In this document: piece by piece, positions 1 through 15,200 of the stretch | Numbering within the stretch: position 1 is the first letter of the stretch | Layout: the number at the start of each line of letters is the position of its first letter | DNA from: JBDRNO01 sp043811005 | GTDB taxonomy: Bacteria; Bacteroidota; Bacteroidia; NORP154 | Direction: 5' to 3' | NCBI GenBank assembly: GCA_043811005.1 | Contig: JBDRNO010000137.1 | Location: 1 to 34,579, forward strand | DNA length: 34,579 nt | Notes under the pieces: model-generated | Database searches by the model: none | What the model saw: the letters and a program-made list of their open reading frames with translations, nothing else | Told to the model about the DNA's origin: nothing | Translations under genes and position numbers: made by a program

Positions 1-69
1 ACAACGTCTATACATTCCTGTTCCCGCACCCGCTCTCCCTCTTTACAAAAAAAATCACTGTCATTCCGA

Positions 70-85
70 TCCGCCAGCTGGCGGA
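70..85. repeat. Perfect 16-bp palindrome (TCCGCCAGCTGGCGGA)
   Basis: A self-complementary 16-mer in the 248-bp stretch beyond the 3' end of the giant adhesin gene. The same core occurs at 25219-25240, where it extends to 22 bp, and the window ends inside another copy at 34568-34579. Here it is embedded in GTCATTCCG...GAGAATCTCC, which looks like a dispersed intergenic element. The rest of 1-248 holds no gene that I can see. Confidence 0.85.
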
Positions 86-158
86 GGAGTGAGAATCTCC
101 CGGTAATGAACAGTAATTTTTATTTTAATCTGGCAAAAAGAACACCATTAGGAAAACA

Positions 159-198
159 TTACCCCGAAATAGTGCTATTTAGTTCCGTTTTGGGGTAA
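159..198 (-). terminator. Possible hairpin terminator after the giant adhesin gene
   Basis: Arms TTACCCCGAAA (159-169) and TTTTGGGGTAA (188-198) pair over 11 bp with one G-U and an 18-nt loop, 51 bp past the stop codon of the minus-strand gene. In the transcript direction the stem is followed only by a mixed T-rich stretch, not a clean U-tract, so termination is an inference from position and structure. Confidence 0.35.
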
Positions 199-248
199 AA
201 CTCACCGGAAACACTTGCCAATAAAGGGTTTTAATTTAGCAAATATTC

Positions 249-3200
249 TTATTGAATTATCAGTTTCCTGATTATTACATTTCCCTCACTTATTACCTGT
301 AAGCTATAAATGCCTGATGGAAGCTTTTTGAGATCGAAATTCCTGCGATAATCACCTTTTACCTGGCTTAATTCTTCACTGAATATTTCTTCCCCTATAA
401 TATTAATTATTTTCAACTGGATATCCTGGATTTGAGGAACATTCATCTCTAAGGTAAATTCTCCCCTTGTTGGATTAGGATATATCTGCAAACTGCCTGC
501 AAGTTCTTCTTCTTCCACACCGGGGATGACAACTGGAATATCCTGTATAAATGTGTCTGTACCACAAGCATTAAAGGCTACCAGCATAACGGTATAATTG
601 CCATCATTGGCATAAGTATGTTCAGGATTGTTAGTTATATCACTACTGCCATCGCCAAAGAACCATTGATACGATGTTGCATCTGTTGATAGATTGTTAA
701 AATTTATTGTTGCTCCACTTGATGAATAATTAAATGCCGCCTGAGGCAGAGGATCTACCGTTACAGTGCTCATCTCTGAATCCGTACATCCGTTCACATC
801 AGTCACTGTAACACTATAGGGAGTGGTTGAAGTTGGGCTTACTGTGATCATACTGGTTGTTTCCCCGGTACTCCACATATACGTTGTGCCGCCATTAGCC
901 AGTAAAGTCGTTGACTCTCCCTCACAGATAGTGGTATTGCCGGTGATCGTTGCTACAGGGTTTGGATTGACTATTACCGATACTGTTTCAGTATTCGTAC
1001 ATCCGTTCCCATCCGTCACCGTCACGTCATAAGACGTTGTTGAAACCGGATTAACGGTGATGGTACCAGTGGTTGCTCCTGTACTCCATAAGTATGACAC
1101 CCCTCCTGTTGCCGTCAAAGCAGTTAACGATCCTTCACAAATAGTAGTATTACCCGTAATACTTACTGTCGGCAGGGGATATACTGTTACAGTCACAGTT
1201 GCTGAATCAGTACATCCGTCCACATCTGTTACGGTAACAGTATAGTCCGTAGTAATGATTGGACTAACAGTAATAACACTGGTATTATCGCTTGTGTTCC
1301 AGATGTATGAAACACCCCCGCTTGCAGTTAATGTTGTTGATGACCCTTCACAAATTGTGTTAATACCTGTTATGCTCGCTGTTGCCTGGTTAACTGTTAC
1401 TGTTGTTGCAGGTGAGGTACCTATACAACCGTTGGTATCTGTTACGGCTACCGTGTAGGAACCCGATACGGTAACAGTAACTGATTGCACGGTTTCTCCT
1501 CCCGGTGACCATACATTGCCCGTGGCGCTGCCTGATGTCAGAATCACACTGCCACCTGTACAGAAAGTTGTTGGCCCGCCCGCAGTTATGGTTGGAGTGG
1601 GTAAAGGATTTACGGTTACTGTTGTTGTTGCATTATCTGAACAACCGTTACCATCTGTCACGGTAACGGAATAAGAATAAACGGAAACCGGGCTAACGGA
1701 AATGGAAGCGGTACTATCGCCTGTATCCCAGGCATAAGTAGTACCACCACTTGCCGTTAACGTAGTTGAATCCCCCTCACAGATAATAGTAACTCCTGCT
1801 ATACTTGCTGTTGGCAATGGATTTACTACTACCGTTGTTGCTGATGAAACATCAGAACAGCCATTTCCATCAGTGACAGTAACAGTATAGGACCCTGCTG
1901 AATTTACATTGATGGACAGTGTTGTATCTCCACCCGGTGACCATACATTGCCTGTGGCACTGCTTGATGTAAGAGTTACACTATCACCTGCACATAAGGT
2001 AGTTGTTCCGCTTGCTGTAATTACCGGGGTGGGCGGTAATGGATTTTCCGTAACAATTGTTGCTGCTGAAGTAGCAGAACAGCCATTACCATCGGTCGTT
2101 TTAACCGTAAAAGAGCCGGAGGTGTCCGCAATTATTGATTGAATGGTATCCCCGGTTGGTGACCATAAGTTGCCTGTAGCGCTGCTTGAGGTCAGGGTTA
2201 CATTGCCGCCTGCGCAGAAGGTCGTTGGTCCTCCTGCTGTTATAGTTGGCGTAGCCGGTAACGGATTTACAGTTACAAGCACGGAATCTGTGTTTGTACA
2301 GCCAACACTATCCGTTACAATCACACTGTAAGTAGTATCGGAATTTGGATTAATGGTGATCGATTTGGTATTATCACCTGTATTCCAGAGGTAAGATACA
2401 CCACCATTTCCTGTCAGGGTTGTGGAATCCCCATCACAAATAGTTGTATTACCTGTTATGCTAGCCGGAACTGCAGGAGGTTCATTGATCGTAACACTGT
2501 CGCTGGCAATGCATCCGAGGGTATCGATAGCAGTAAATGTGTATGTTCCCGGAAGCAGACCTGTTTCTGTGAGCAATGTGCCACCTGAAGACCAATTATA
2601 TGTAAAACCCGGAGTGCCGCCGGTAACATTAGCTGTTGCCGTTCCGTCAGTATACCCGTAACAGGTTACATCTGCTGAAGATGATATGATTGCAGTAAGC
2701 CCACCAACTTCAGTGACTGTTACGGTATCTGTTTGAGTACAAGTATTTGCGTCTGTCACTAAAACAGTATAAAATCCCATTGCCAACCCTGTTTCCGTTG
2801 CTCCGGCACCACCGGAAGACCATAAATAAGTATAGCCCGGGGTTCCTCCTGATGCTATTACGGTAGCAGTACCATCAGACAGGTTGCAACTGGCATCTGT
2901 CGTGCTGCTGGTCAGACTAATGGCTGTTGGTTCAGTTATGCTTACACTTATAGTATCCGTACAACCTTTACTGTCTGTAACAGTGACTGTATAAGTTCCG
3001 GTGATCAAACCGGATGCTGTAGCTGTGGAATCTCCTGTAGACCATGAATAGCCATAGCCCGGTGTTCCTCCTGAACCAATTGCCGTAGCCGATCCGTCAG
3101 AACCGCCAAAACAGCTTGGAATTGTTGAAGACATAATGCCGGCTGATACGGCTGACGGCTCTGTGATGATCACAGTAGAGCTATCCGTACAACCATTATT

Positions 3201-6200
3201 ATCGGAAACAGCGACATTATAGGTTCCTGCAGTCAAGCCTGTTTCAGTTGTGTCAGTGCCTCCCGAAGACCACAGATAAGTGTATCCCGGTGTGCCTCCT
3301 GATGCGTTGACCGTAGCTGAACCGTCAGAACCCCCAAAACAGCTTACATCATTAGTTAGTATAGTACTTGCGACAGCAGAAGGTTCATTGATGGCAACAC
3401 TCATCGTATCCGTACAACTATTATCATCTGTTATGGTCACAGAATAGGAACCTGCCACCAATCCCGTGGCAGTGGAAGTAGTTTGACCGTCATCCCACAG
3501 GTATGTATACGGAGTAATCCCTCCGGTTACAGTAGCGGTGGCTGTACCGTCAGATGAACCTTTACAACTGGTATTGTTACCTGAAACAGAGACTGATGGT
3601 GAAATATCAATTAATGTGACGGATACTGAATCCGTACAGCCGGTATTATCTGTTACCGTAACATCATAGGTGCCGGCAGTCAAGCCGGTAACTGTATCAG
3701 TTGTTTCACCTCCTGACCAATTGTAAGTATAAGGAGCAGTCCCTCCGGTAACTGATACTGATGCTTGCCCGTTGTTCGATCCACATATTGGGTCAATTGA
3801 AGTGGCTGAAGCCAGGGGCGCTCCTGGTGCGATAAGCGTTACGGAATCTGCGGCAGTACATCCGTTGCCATCGGTGATCGTTACAGAATAAGTACCAGCA
3901 TTAAGTCCGGTTGCAGTGGTTGTTGTCTGACCGTCAGACCACAGGTAAGTGAACGTACCTCCGTTACCGGTAATTGATACGTCATCAATTGCCCAGTTAT
4001 CAAAATCAACACCGGAATTTAATAGCTGCCTCCACTGGAACCTCGTGGAAGCCGTTTGCGCTCCTGCAGGAATATTTTCTGATATGGAAGTAAAGACAGT
4101 ATATACTGCTACATCATAGGTATTTATCAAAGTCCAGGATGAACCGCCATCTGTCGAATACTCAAGAACTACATCTTCTCCGGCATCCGCCAGCTCACAG
4201 GGAGCAGCCCCGCTTCCAAACTCAATATAAAAATCAACTGTCCCTCCAAACGTCACATCAACATCAATGGTTTCAGCTTCTCTTGACCCTGTTGTATTGA
4301 AGTACATGGCATTACCCGAAACAGATCCGCAGCTTGTACTTGCAATACCTGTATAGGCGCTCCACATCAACCCGTCAATTGACGGGTCAAAATCATCTAC
4401 CATGACTATTCCCGGTGAGCCGGAAGCGGTGACAGTTGCATCACCGTCAGGGCTGCCGCCACATGACGTTGGATTATTATAACTAATAGTATAGCTTACA
4501 GGGGGAGGATCGGTAAGGACAACAATACCCACAGCGTCACAGCCATTATTATCAGTTACGGTAACAGCATAGGTGCCCCCTGGGAAACCGGTTGCAGTAG
4601 ATGTCGTTTGACCATCTGACCATAGGTAAGTATATGGGCTTGCTCCTCCGGAGGCAGTAGCTGTTGCAGAACCATCAGTGTAATTATTACAGCTTGGATC
4701 AACACCGGGAGCGGCAACTGTGATCACAGGACAGCCCGTACCGCCACTGCAAGTTGTAAATCTTATATTGGGTCGGTTTGCGCTTGTACCGATAATACCA
4801 ATATTAGTACATATTCCGATATCATCATCATAGTAATATACAACAGATGTGAAGCCGGTGGTAGTGTAATAGGTTGCCGAGTTATTAGTATAGCTGGCAT
4901 TATTAAAACAAACTTCCACAATAATATTTGAAGTTCCATCCCAATCGTAAGCATTGGTTAAGGCATGTGTATTCCAGCCGGCAGCTATTGTAATGGTCTG
5001 TGCTGGGAATACGGTTGTAAGCCCTGATTGCCATGTCGAGATAGAGGTCAACCCGGTACAACCCATTTTTATTTCAAAACCGGCATATGAGGTGGTCCCG
5101 CTGATAGCGGCAATCTCAAAGCCAATTTCCGATATCGTTCCTCCTGTAAATCCCAATGCCTGCAATTCTGCTGCTGTATATAACATCTGATGCCGTGCCC
5201 CCCAATACCAGTTACCGTACGGTGCAGGGTAGGTTGTATTACCGAGGACTCCTGTTCCGGTACCGTCAGTATAGGGTGTAGTAGTACCCGGACAGCCAGT
5301 TACATTAATCCCACAAGAAACCGGGTTGGATATTTGAACGTCAATATAACATGTTTTTGTCTCGGTATCACTGCCTCCTGTATTACTTGCCGTAAGGATG
5401 ACCTCATAGCAACCCACAATGTCGTACCTGATATCAACAGGATTTTGTAATGTTGAGCTTGAAGGAACTCCTCCCGTGAAAGTCCAGGACCATAAAGTTG
5501 GATAGTTGGACGACAGATCAACAAAGTCAACACTATCTCCCGGAGCAATGGTAAGTACTGTTGCGGTGAAATTTGCAACAGGTGGCGAAGGCAGCGTTAC
5601 ACTCACCGTTACCGAATCCATGCCTGTACAACCGTTTCCATCAGTAACTGTCACCGTATAAGTAGTTGTTGCCACAGGGCTTGCAACAGGATCAGAAATG
5701 TTCGGGTCGCTTAGACCGGTTACCGGGCTCCAGCTATAGTTTACTCCTCCTGAAGCGGATAAGGTTGTGCTGTCTCCTAATGTAATATTCACATCCGCTC
5801 CTGCATCAACTACCGGTAATGAATTTACCGTCACCACTGCGGATGTGGAAATAACCGAACAGCCGTTACCGTCAGTTACGGTAACATCAAAGGATCCGGA
5901 TGTATTTACAATTATTGATTGCGTGGTCTCTCCGCCTGACCATAAATTACCCGTTGCACTGCTTGAAGTCAAGGTCACACTATTGCCAATACAGAATGTT
6001 GTAGGACCATCTGCAGTGATCGTTGGGGTTGGTGGTAATGAATTAACCGTTACCACAACTGTTGATGATGAATTAATACACCCGTTGCCATCGGTTTCGG
6101 TTACAAAGTAAGAGCCACCGGCAAACACAGTGATGGACTGAGTGATTTCCGCATTTGGTGACCATACATTTCCTGAAGAACCACTGGCTGTAAGCACTAC

Positions 6201-9200
6201 ACTGTCACCTGTACAGAAAGTGGTTGGGCCACCAGCCGTGATGGTTGGTGCAGGCAGTGGGTTAACTGTAACTATCACATCTGCGGAAGTTGCCGGGCAG
6301 CCGCCACTGTCAACTGTAACTGAATAAGTACCTGATGTTAATACCGTGATCGATTGGGTTGTATCTCCTCCCGGCGACCATGTATTTTCCGTTACATTAC
6401 TTGAAGTCAAAGTTACACTATCCCCGGCACAGAATGTTACCGGTCCACTTACGGTCACAGTAGGTATAGGACTAACCGATACAACAGTTGCTGCAGATGT
6501 TGCGGAACAGCCGTTGCCATCGGTCTCAGTCACGGTATAAGAGCCGGTTGTGAACACATATATTGACTGCGTGGTCTCACCGCCAGGTGACCATGTGTTT
6601 CCGAAAGCAGCGCTTGAGGTTAGTTGCACACTATCACCAACACAGAAATTCGTTAGTCCGCCTGCTGTGATGACAGGAATTGATGGTAATGGATTTACAG
6701 TTACGATAATTGAATCGGTGATTGAGCATCCGTTACCGTCAGTTACATCTAAAGTATAAGTGCCGGAAGCGCTTACTGTAATTGATTGAGTTGTCTCTGC
6801 TCCCGGTGACCAATTATTGCCGGTTGGACTGCTTGAACTTAACACAACACTGTCTCCATGGCAAAAAGTGGTCGCACCACCTGCAGATAATGTGGGTAAT
6901 GGATTTACGGTTACACTCGTTGTTAAGGATGAATCAGAGCATTCGTTCCCGTCAATTACCTTAACATAATAAGAACCGGAATTATAAACCACAATAGAAT
7001 CAACGGTCTCCCCACCGGGCGACCAGAAGTTACCTGCTGGACTGCTTGACGTAAGGGTTACACTATCTCCTGCACAAATAGTTGTAGAGCCACTTGCCGT
7101 TATAGTTGGGGTTGACGGCAGTGGATTAATAGTTACAACTGTCGTGGTGGAGGAATCCGTACAACCATTGCCATCGGAAACTATTACATAATAAGAGCCG
7201 GATGTGTTTGCAGTTATTGATTGTGTTAATTCACTTCCGGGTGACCATACATTTCCGCTTGCTTCACTTGAAGTTAACATTACACTGCCACCTGCACAGA
7301 AGGTGGTTGGGCCACCTGCTGTTACTGTTGGTGTTGGCAAAGGATTGACAGTTACTGTTACGGCAGATGAAGAATCCACACAGCCATTACCATCTGTTTC
7401 AACAACATAATACGATCCTGAAGTTATAACGGTTATTGACTGTGTAGTTTCGCTACCCGGTGACCATACGTTGCCGGAGACAGCGCTTGCCGTAAGGACT
7501 ACACTATCGCCTTCGCAGAAAGTAAGCGGACCGCCTGCACTGATCGTTGGAGTTGGTAACGGATTGGCTATAACTATAGTTGAAGTTGATGATGAAGAAC
7601 AACTGTTTCCATCGGTTACCGTCACCTGGTAGGAACCTGAGACCGCTGTGGTTATTGACTGGGTTGTTTCAGCTCCCGGAGACCAGTAATTACCGGTAGA
7701 ACTGCTTGACGTTAGGACGACACTATCTCCCTGACAGAAGGTTGTTGGTCCACCTGCTGATATGGTCGGCACTGCCGGCAAAGGATTTACGGTCACCACG
7801 GTCACAGCCGAGGAATCCGTACAGCCTGCACCGGTAGTTTCAACCACGTAATACGAACCGGAAGTGGTCACGTTTAATACCTGCGTTGTTTCACTATTTG
7901 GTTTCCATACATTACCTACGGAACTGCTTGCAGTTAATGCGACAGAACCTCCATCACAGAACGTAGTGGGACCACCTGCTGTGACAGTGGGTATTGGTAA
8001 AGGATTGACCGTTACAGGTTCAGGTGCTGAAAGCGCACTGCAACTGCCATTGTCAACAGTCACCGTATAGGTTCCTGTGGCAGTAACTGTAATTGACTGC
8101 GTTGTTTCGGCTCCAGGTGACCAAACGTTATCAACTGCGCTGCTTGAAGTAAGCACCACACTGTCACCGGCACAGAAGGTTGATGGGCCGCCCGCAGTAA
8201 TAGTTGGTGTTGGCGGTACAGGTAACACTGTTACACCGGTTGTGGATGATGTGCCTGTACAACCATTTCCGTCAGTGACTACCGTATAATATGAACCTGT
8301 AGATGTTACCGTAATGGCTTGGTTTGTTTCGTTTCCTGGCGACCACACATTACCTATTGCATAATCAGATGTCAGAACAACGCTGTCACCGGTGCAAAAT
8401 GTAGTAGCGCCACTTACAGAAACCGAAGGTGTTGGATTAATGTTAACCGTAACAATTTCCGGAGATGAAACAGCCGTACAACCGACATCTACCGTTACCG
8501 TGTAAGAGCCGGATGTTTTTGCATAGATCACCTGGGTTGTTTCGCTCCCCGGAGACCAGATGTTATTTGAAGCGCTGCTGGATGTCAGTGATACACTGTC
8601 GCCCTGGCAGAATGTGGTTGGTCCTCCTGGAGTGATCGTTGGAGTTGCAGGAACGGGATTAACGGTAACTACCGTAGTAGCGGAAGTTGCCTGGCAACCG
8701 TTGCCATCTGTCACAGTCACAAAATGAGAGCTTGTGGAAGTAACGTTTATAGATTGAGTTGTTTCATTTGTGGGATCCCATGTATTACCCGTAGCGCTGC
8801 TGGAAGTTAACAGCACGTTCCCTCCATCACAGAAAGTAACAGGACCGCTGGGAGTGATGACAGGGGTGGCAGGAAGTGTATTAACAGTTACGTTTACCGG
8901 GTCGGAGATATCCGAACATCCCCCGGTGGTTACGGTAACCGTATAGGAACCTGTAGTGGAAACCCAGATGGATTGTGTGGTTTCCAATGTTGACCAGACA
9001 TTATCCGTAGCGCTGCCAGAAGTCAACTGAACGCTGTCTCCTGAACAGAATGTTACAGGCCCGCCTGCAGTAATGGTAGCTGTTACAGATTGAGTGATAA
9101 TGAAAGGTTGGTCGCTCTGGTCAATATTTGTGGAAGTTACGGCATCTTTCACTCTTACAATAACCGAAGAATCGGTAATATTCGGGACATTCCATGTGTA

Positions 9201-12200
9201 CAGGTCGGGAACCGTAATATTTGTGTCAGATACAATACTGATCCAACTAACTCCTCCATCCAATGAATACTCAATGTCGTAGGTGTCGGATGTTCCGGTT
9301 TCCGTCCAGGTTATGTCGTAAGTAGTACAACCTGTGACCGTTTCACCGCCATTGGGAGCTGTGATGGTAATGCTCGAGGGTGTATTGGTGATGGTAAATG
9401 GTATATCGCTGTCGTCTGTCATACAGGTATTATTATTATCTGTAACCCTGATCAAACAATTTGTGGAAGGATCGTTGGGAACCGTCCAGTTGTATGCGCC
9501 CTGGGTAGTGTCAAAATTAAAGACAATATTGGTCCATGATGCTCCTCCATCCGTTGAATAATAAATATCATAATAGTCAGAAGTACCGTCAAAATCCCAC
9601 GTAATAGTATGGACTGTTCCAACGGCAATCACTTCGCCATAATTTGGTGATGTGATCGTAATGGAAGGTGTAATTGTAAATGTGCTGTCGCTTACATCCA
9701 ATTTTATGCCGTTATTGTTATCTGTCACCCGTACAAGGCATTTGGTTGTGGGAATGTTCGGGATGTTCCAGGTATAATTAGCTGGGGATACGGCATCGTA
9801 ATAATCTATAATAATACTTGTCCATGTAACTCCGCTGTCAATAGAAAAATCTATATCAAAGTAATTGCTCGTTCCACCGTGTTCCCAATCTATGGAAGTA
9901 GCGGTGCATGACTCCCATGACTCACTCCCGCTATCTCCATTTGGCGTAGTGATGGTAATTGACGGAGAAATACTGAACACTGCATCGCTTACGTCATAAA
10001 CGGAAGTATTGCTGAGCTCGCTTACCCTGATCAGGCATTGTGTGGATGATATATCATCAGTAACGCTCCATGTATATTGTCCGTCATTAGTTGTGGAAGC
10101 CATAACAATATCCCATAATATGCCATTATCAAGGGAGTATTCTATAAGCACATTGGCATCGAGGAAAGTGGGATCTACCCAATCAATGCTTTCAGTTGTT
10201 GATCCATACCATTGTTCTCCTCCATCCGGAACAAGGATCAAAGGATCGGCACGCAGAATTTCAAACAATGCATCGCTTTGGTCGGTTTTGCATGTGTTGT
10301 TATTATCAGAAATTTGTATCAAACACTCATCTGAAGGGGTGTTGGGCACGCACCACGGATAAGTATATGAAGTTGTATAGTAATCGGTAATTATGTTGGT
10401 CCATGTTGCACCGCCATCGGTAGAATAAGATATATCAAAGTAATTGGACGTGTTGTTGGAAGCCCATGTTATAATTTCGGAAGAGCAACTGAAAGAAGCC
10501 GACCAGCCCGATACGTTGTAGCTGCCATCAGAATAAAATCTGAATGTCAGGGCTCCGTCAGGATTGGTGGCTGTGAAGGGGCCTATAGAGGTGCTGCCAT
10601 AATATGAACCGATCAAGGGAGCTGCCGTGGAAGTTCCATCGTAGACAAGTAACCTGTCTGATGTGTTATAAGTATAAAAACTTGAGAAGGTGAACTTAAG
10701 CATGGATCCGGGGATCTCGGGATAAAAGGTCTTGGTATAATTCTGGTTGTAGCCATAGTTTCCTGAAGGACCACCGGTATCATAAAAGTTGCCGCAAGAG
10801 GCGTACACCGTAGTGTTGCTCATATTATAGCTGGCACAGCTAGGGACAGCAGGCGCTGTTGCCTGCCATACTTCTCCGCCATTAGGAGAAAGAACAAGAA
10901 TATTCATACTGCCTGTAATGGTAAAAGCTGCATCGCTTTGATCGGTATATGAGCCGTTATTGTTGTCGGTTATCCTGATCAATGCGTTTGAGGTAGTGAC
11001 ATCCGGCAGTACACTCCAGTTATACGTTGCATTGGTGTTGGTAGTGTAATAATCGATCACTATGGGGTTCCAGGTTGATCCCCCATCGGTAGTATATTCA
11101 ATATCGAAGTAATGAGAGGTGCCGCCATTTTTCCATGTTATGGTGTGAGATTCGCACCCGTCAAGCATTTCAGCTCCATTTGGAGAAGTTACGGTAATAT
11201 GATCTCTCATAGTAAATACCGCATCACTCTGATCCCAGATACATGAATTGTTTATGTCTTCTATTCGAATCAATGCGACCGTAGTAAGGAAATCAGGCAC
11301 TTGCCAGCTATAGGTGCCGGAAGTTTCGTTGGCATCTATCAGATTCCAGGAAGAGCCGTTATTTGTGGAGTATTCGATCTTAACATTTGTAGTAGGACTG
11401 CTTAAGGTATATAAAATATTATAGTTATAACCAATATCCCACACTTCTCCTCCATTGGGTGAATTAACTATTGCATTGCTTGTTGGTGATATTGTAAACA
11501 CAGCATCACTTTGGTCCACTTTAGTAGGAGCAAAGAGATCAGATATCCTGACCAGGCAATTTGTGGAGTTGAGTCCATTGGGTACCGTCCAGTTATAAGA
11601 AGCATTCTCCAGCCCGGTATTATAATTGGGAATTACGGTAGTCCATGTGCCGCCATTATTCGTTGAGTATTCTATCTTGAACTGGTTGGTAGTTCCACCC
11701 TGGCGCCACTGTAGTGCCACTATTTCACATCCTTCATATGTCTCTCCGCCATTTGGGATCACCACTTCAATATAAGGAGCTATCCTGAAAACCGCATCGC
11801 TCACATCGTAGGCGGAAGGATTCCCCTGTTCACTAATTCTCACTAGAGCCGTAGTAGTAGGGTTGTTAGGAACATTCCACGAATAAGTTCCGTCATTGGG
11901 TGTTGAAGCAATGACGGTGATCCATGATAAGCCATTATCATCAGAATATTCAATAGTAACATTGGTAGTCAGATAGGTACTGCTGGTCCATGTAATATTA
12001 TGGGATGTCCCGGCTATCCAGTCTTCGCCTCCATTAGGGATCAACAATACGCTCGGAGCTGCAATGATGGTAAAGACAGCATCACTGGTATCGGCAATAC
12101 AGGAGTTGGTGTAAGATACTACCCTTACAAGCGCTGTTGTTGCCGGGCTGTTGGGAATGGTCCAGTTATAAGTACCACCGGAAGTGTTATTAGCTGCCTG

Positions 12201-15200
12201 TGTCCATGTTACCCCATTGTCTAAGGAATAGAAAATGTCAACGATCGTAGTGGGGCCTGATGTGCTATAATTGATTGACTGTGTATCAAAACCCTGCCAT
12301 GTCTCTCCACCGTTCGGGGCGACTACAACAACATATTGCGTGCTGTTAATTGTAAATACCGCATTGCTTGTATCGGTTTTGGCGCCATCCTGGTTATCGC
12401 TAACTCTTACCAGGCAGTTCGAAGAAGAAATATTAGTGATGACACTCCAGTTATAGGATGCACTGGTTGCCGTAGTGTAATAATTTGTTACGATATTGTC
12501 CCATGTTGATCCTCCGTCAGTTGAATAATTAATATCATAATAATAGGAAGTTCCACCGGCATTCCATGTGATGGTTTGTGATAAGCAGCCGGCTAAGTTT
12601 TCTCCGCCATTTGGAGCAGTAACAGTGATATGTGGTAAAATAATGAACACTGCATCACTAACGTCATTCTCAGTTGTGGTTGTAGCTTCACTGACCCTTA
12701 CCAGGCATTGAGTGGATGGTGTATTATTTACAGTCCACGAATAGCTGCCGTCATTGGGAGTAGAGGCAATAATGGTGTTCCACGTACTTCCGTTATTGGT
12801 AGAATATTCTATTAACACATTAATATCCAAATAGGTAGCAGGCCTCCATGTGATGGTCTGTGATGTACCTGCGTAGTATGATTCTCCACCGTTGGGAATA
12901 AGCAATATCGGAGCAGCTTTCTGTATCTCAAAAACAGCATCGCTGGTATCGGACTTACAGGAATTGTTGTTGTCATTTATTTGTATCAACACCTGTGTTG
13001 ATGGGTCATTCGGGACGCACCAGGGATAAGTATAACCTGTAGTATAATAATCCGTTATAACGTTATTCCAGGTAGCGCCATTATCGGTAGAATATTTAAT
13101 GTCGAAATAGTTGCTGGTACCGTTGGCAGCCCATGTGATCGTTTCAGAGGAGCAGGTAAATGAAGCCGACCAGCCCGATACGTTATAGCTGCCATCAGAA
13201 TAAAATCTGAATGTCAGGGCTCCGTCAGGATTGGTGGCTGTGAAGGGGCCTATAGAGGTACTGCCATAATATGAACCGATCAAGGGAGCTGCTGTGGAAA
13301 TTCCATCGTAGACAAGTAACCTGTCTGATGAGTTATAAGTATAAAAACTGGAGAAGGTGAATTTAAGCTTGGATCCGGGGATCTCGGGATAAAAGGTCTT
13401 GGTATAATTTTGATTGTAGCCATAGTTTGATGATGGACCACCTGTATCATAAAAATATCCGCAAGAAGCATACACGGTAGTATTACTCATGTTATAGCTC
13501 GTACACGAAGGTGAAACGGATGTGACCCCGTCATAAACCTCTCCACCGTTGGGAGCAAGTATGATAATGCTGTTACTTTGATTTATGGTAAATGCAGCAT
13601 CGCTTTCATCTGTATATGTGCCGTTATTGGTGTCTGTGATCCGGATAAAAGCATTTGAGGTAGCAACATTGGGTATCACACTCCAGTTATAGGTTGCATT
13701 GGTTGCAGTAGTATAATAATTAGAAACTATTGTATTCCAGCTTGCTCCTCCGTCTGTTGAATATTCAATATCAAAATAATGTGATGTGCCTCCGTTTATC
13801 CATGTTATAGTGTGTGAGTTGCATCCTGTCAGTGTCTCTGCGCCTTTTGGCGATGTAACCGTAAGATGATCCCTCATTGTGAACACTGCATTGCTTTGAT
13901 CCCAGATACATGAATTATTAATATCCTCTATTCTTATTAATGCATTTGTTGAAGGGGCATCGGGTACTTTCCAGCTATAGATGCCGGATGTTTCATTCCC
14001 GTCTATCAGGTTCCAGGTTGAGCCGCTATCGGCTGAGTATTCGATCTTGACATTTGTTGTGGGACCGCTTATATTGTAAGTAATATTATAGTTATATCCT
14101 ATGTCCCATATCTCTCCGCCATTGGGCGCAGTAATTAATGCGTATGATGTAGGGGTGATGGAAAATACGGCATCACTGGTGTCCATCTCCGCTGGGTCGA
14201 ACAGGTCTGATATCCTGATCAAACAATAGTTGGAGTTAATGCCATTGGGGACCACCCAGTTATATGTTGCGTTTTCCACACCCGTGGTATAATTTGATAT
14301 CACAGTTATCCATGTAGCGCCCATATCAATGGAGTACTCGATCTTAAACTGGGTAGAAGTAGCTCCTGTTCTCCATAGCAACGTGACGTTCTGGCATCCA
14401 TTAAAACTCTCCCCGCCATTGGGATAATTAACAGTGATCTTTGGCGCTATTGTAAATACGCCATCGCTGAAATCATAAGCAGATGGGTTTCCTTCTTCAC
14501 TTACCCTTACCAACGCATCAATTGTATGTGTATTATTTACCGTCCAGGAATAGCTTCCGTCATTTAGTGTAGAGGCAATGACCGTATTCCAGGTAACGCC
14601 CGCATCGTAAGAGTACTCAATGAACACATTTCCCGAAAGATAAGTTGTATTATCCCATGTGATGTTGTGGTTGGTCCCGGCAATCCAATCCTCTCCTCCA
14701 TTAGGTAAATAAAGCTCATTTGCCGTTGCTGTAATTGTAAATACGGCATTGCTGGAGTCAACAATACAGGAATTGTTATTGTTTTCAACCTTCACATAGT
14801 AATTGGTTGAAGGAACATTAGGTACCAGCCAGTTATAAGTTCCCCCGGAGGTGCTGCTTGTTATTTGCGTCCAGGTAATGCCGCTGTCAATGGAATAAAA
14901 CAACCGTACACTGGTAGTAGGCCCGCTTACGGTATATGTTATGTTTTCCGTACTTCCTCCCACCCATGTCTCACCGCCATTTGGGGCGGTCAATGTGACG
15001 TACTGCGTTGTGTTTATACTGAAAATGGCATCACTGGAGTCTCGCTTTGAGTTATCATTATTATCCATTACCCTTACCAGGGCATTGGCAGCCGTCAGAT
15101 TAGGGATGACACTCCAGTTGTAGGAAGCATTTGTTGCTGTGGTATAATAGTCTGTTATGATGTTGATCCATGTAGCACCGTTATCTGTTGAATAATCAAT

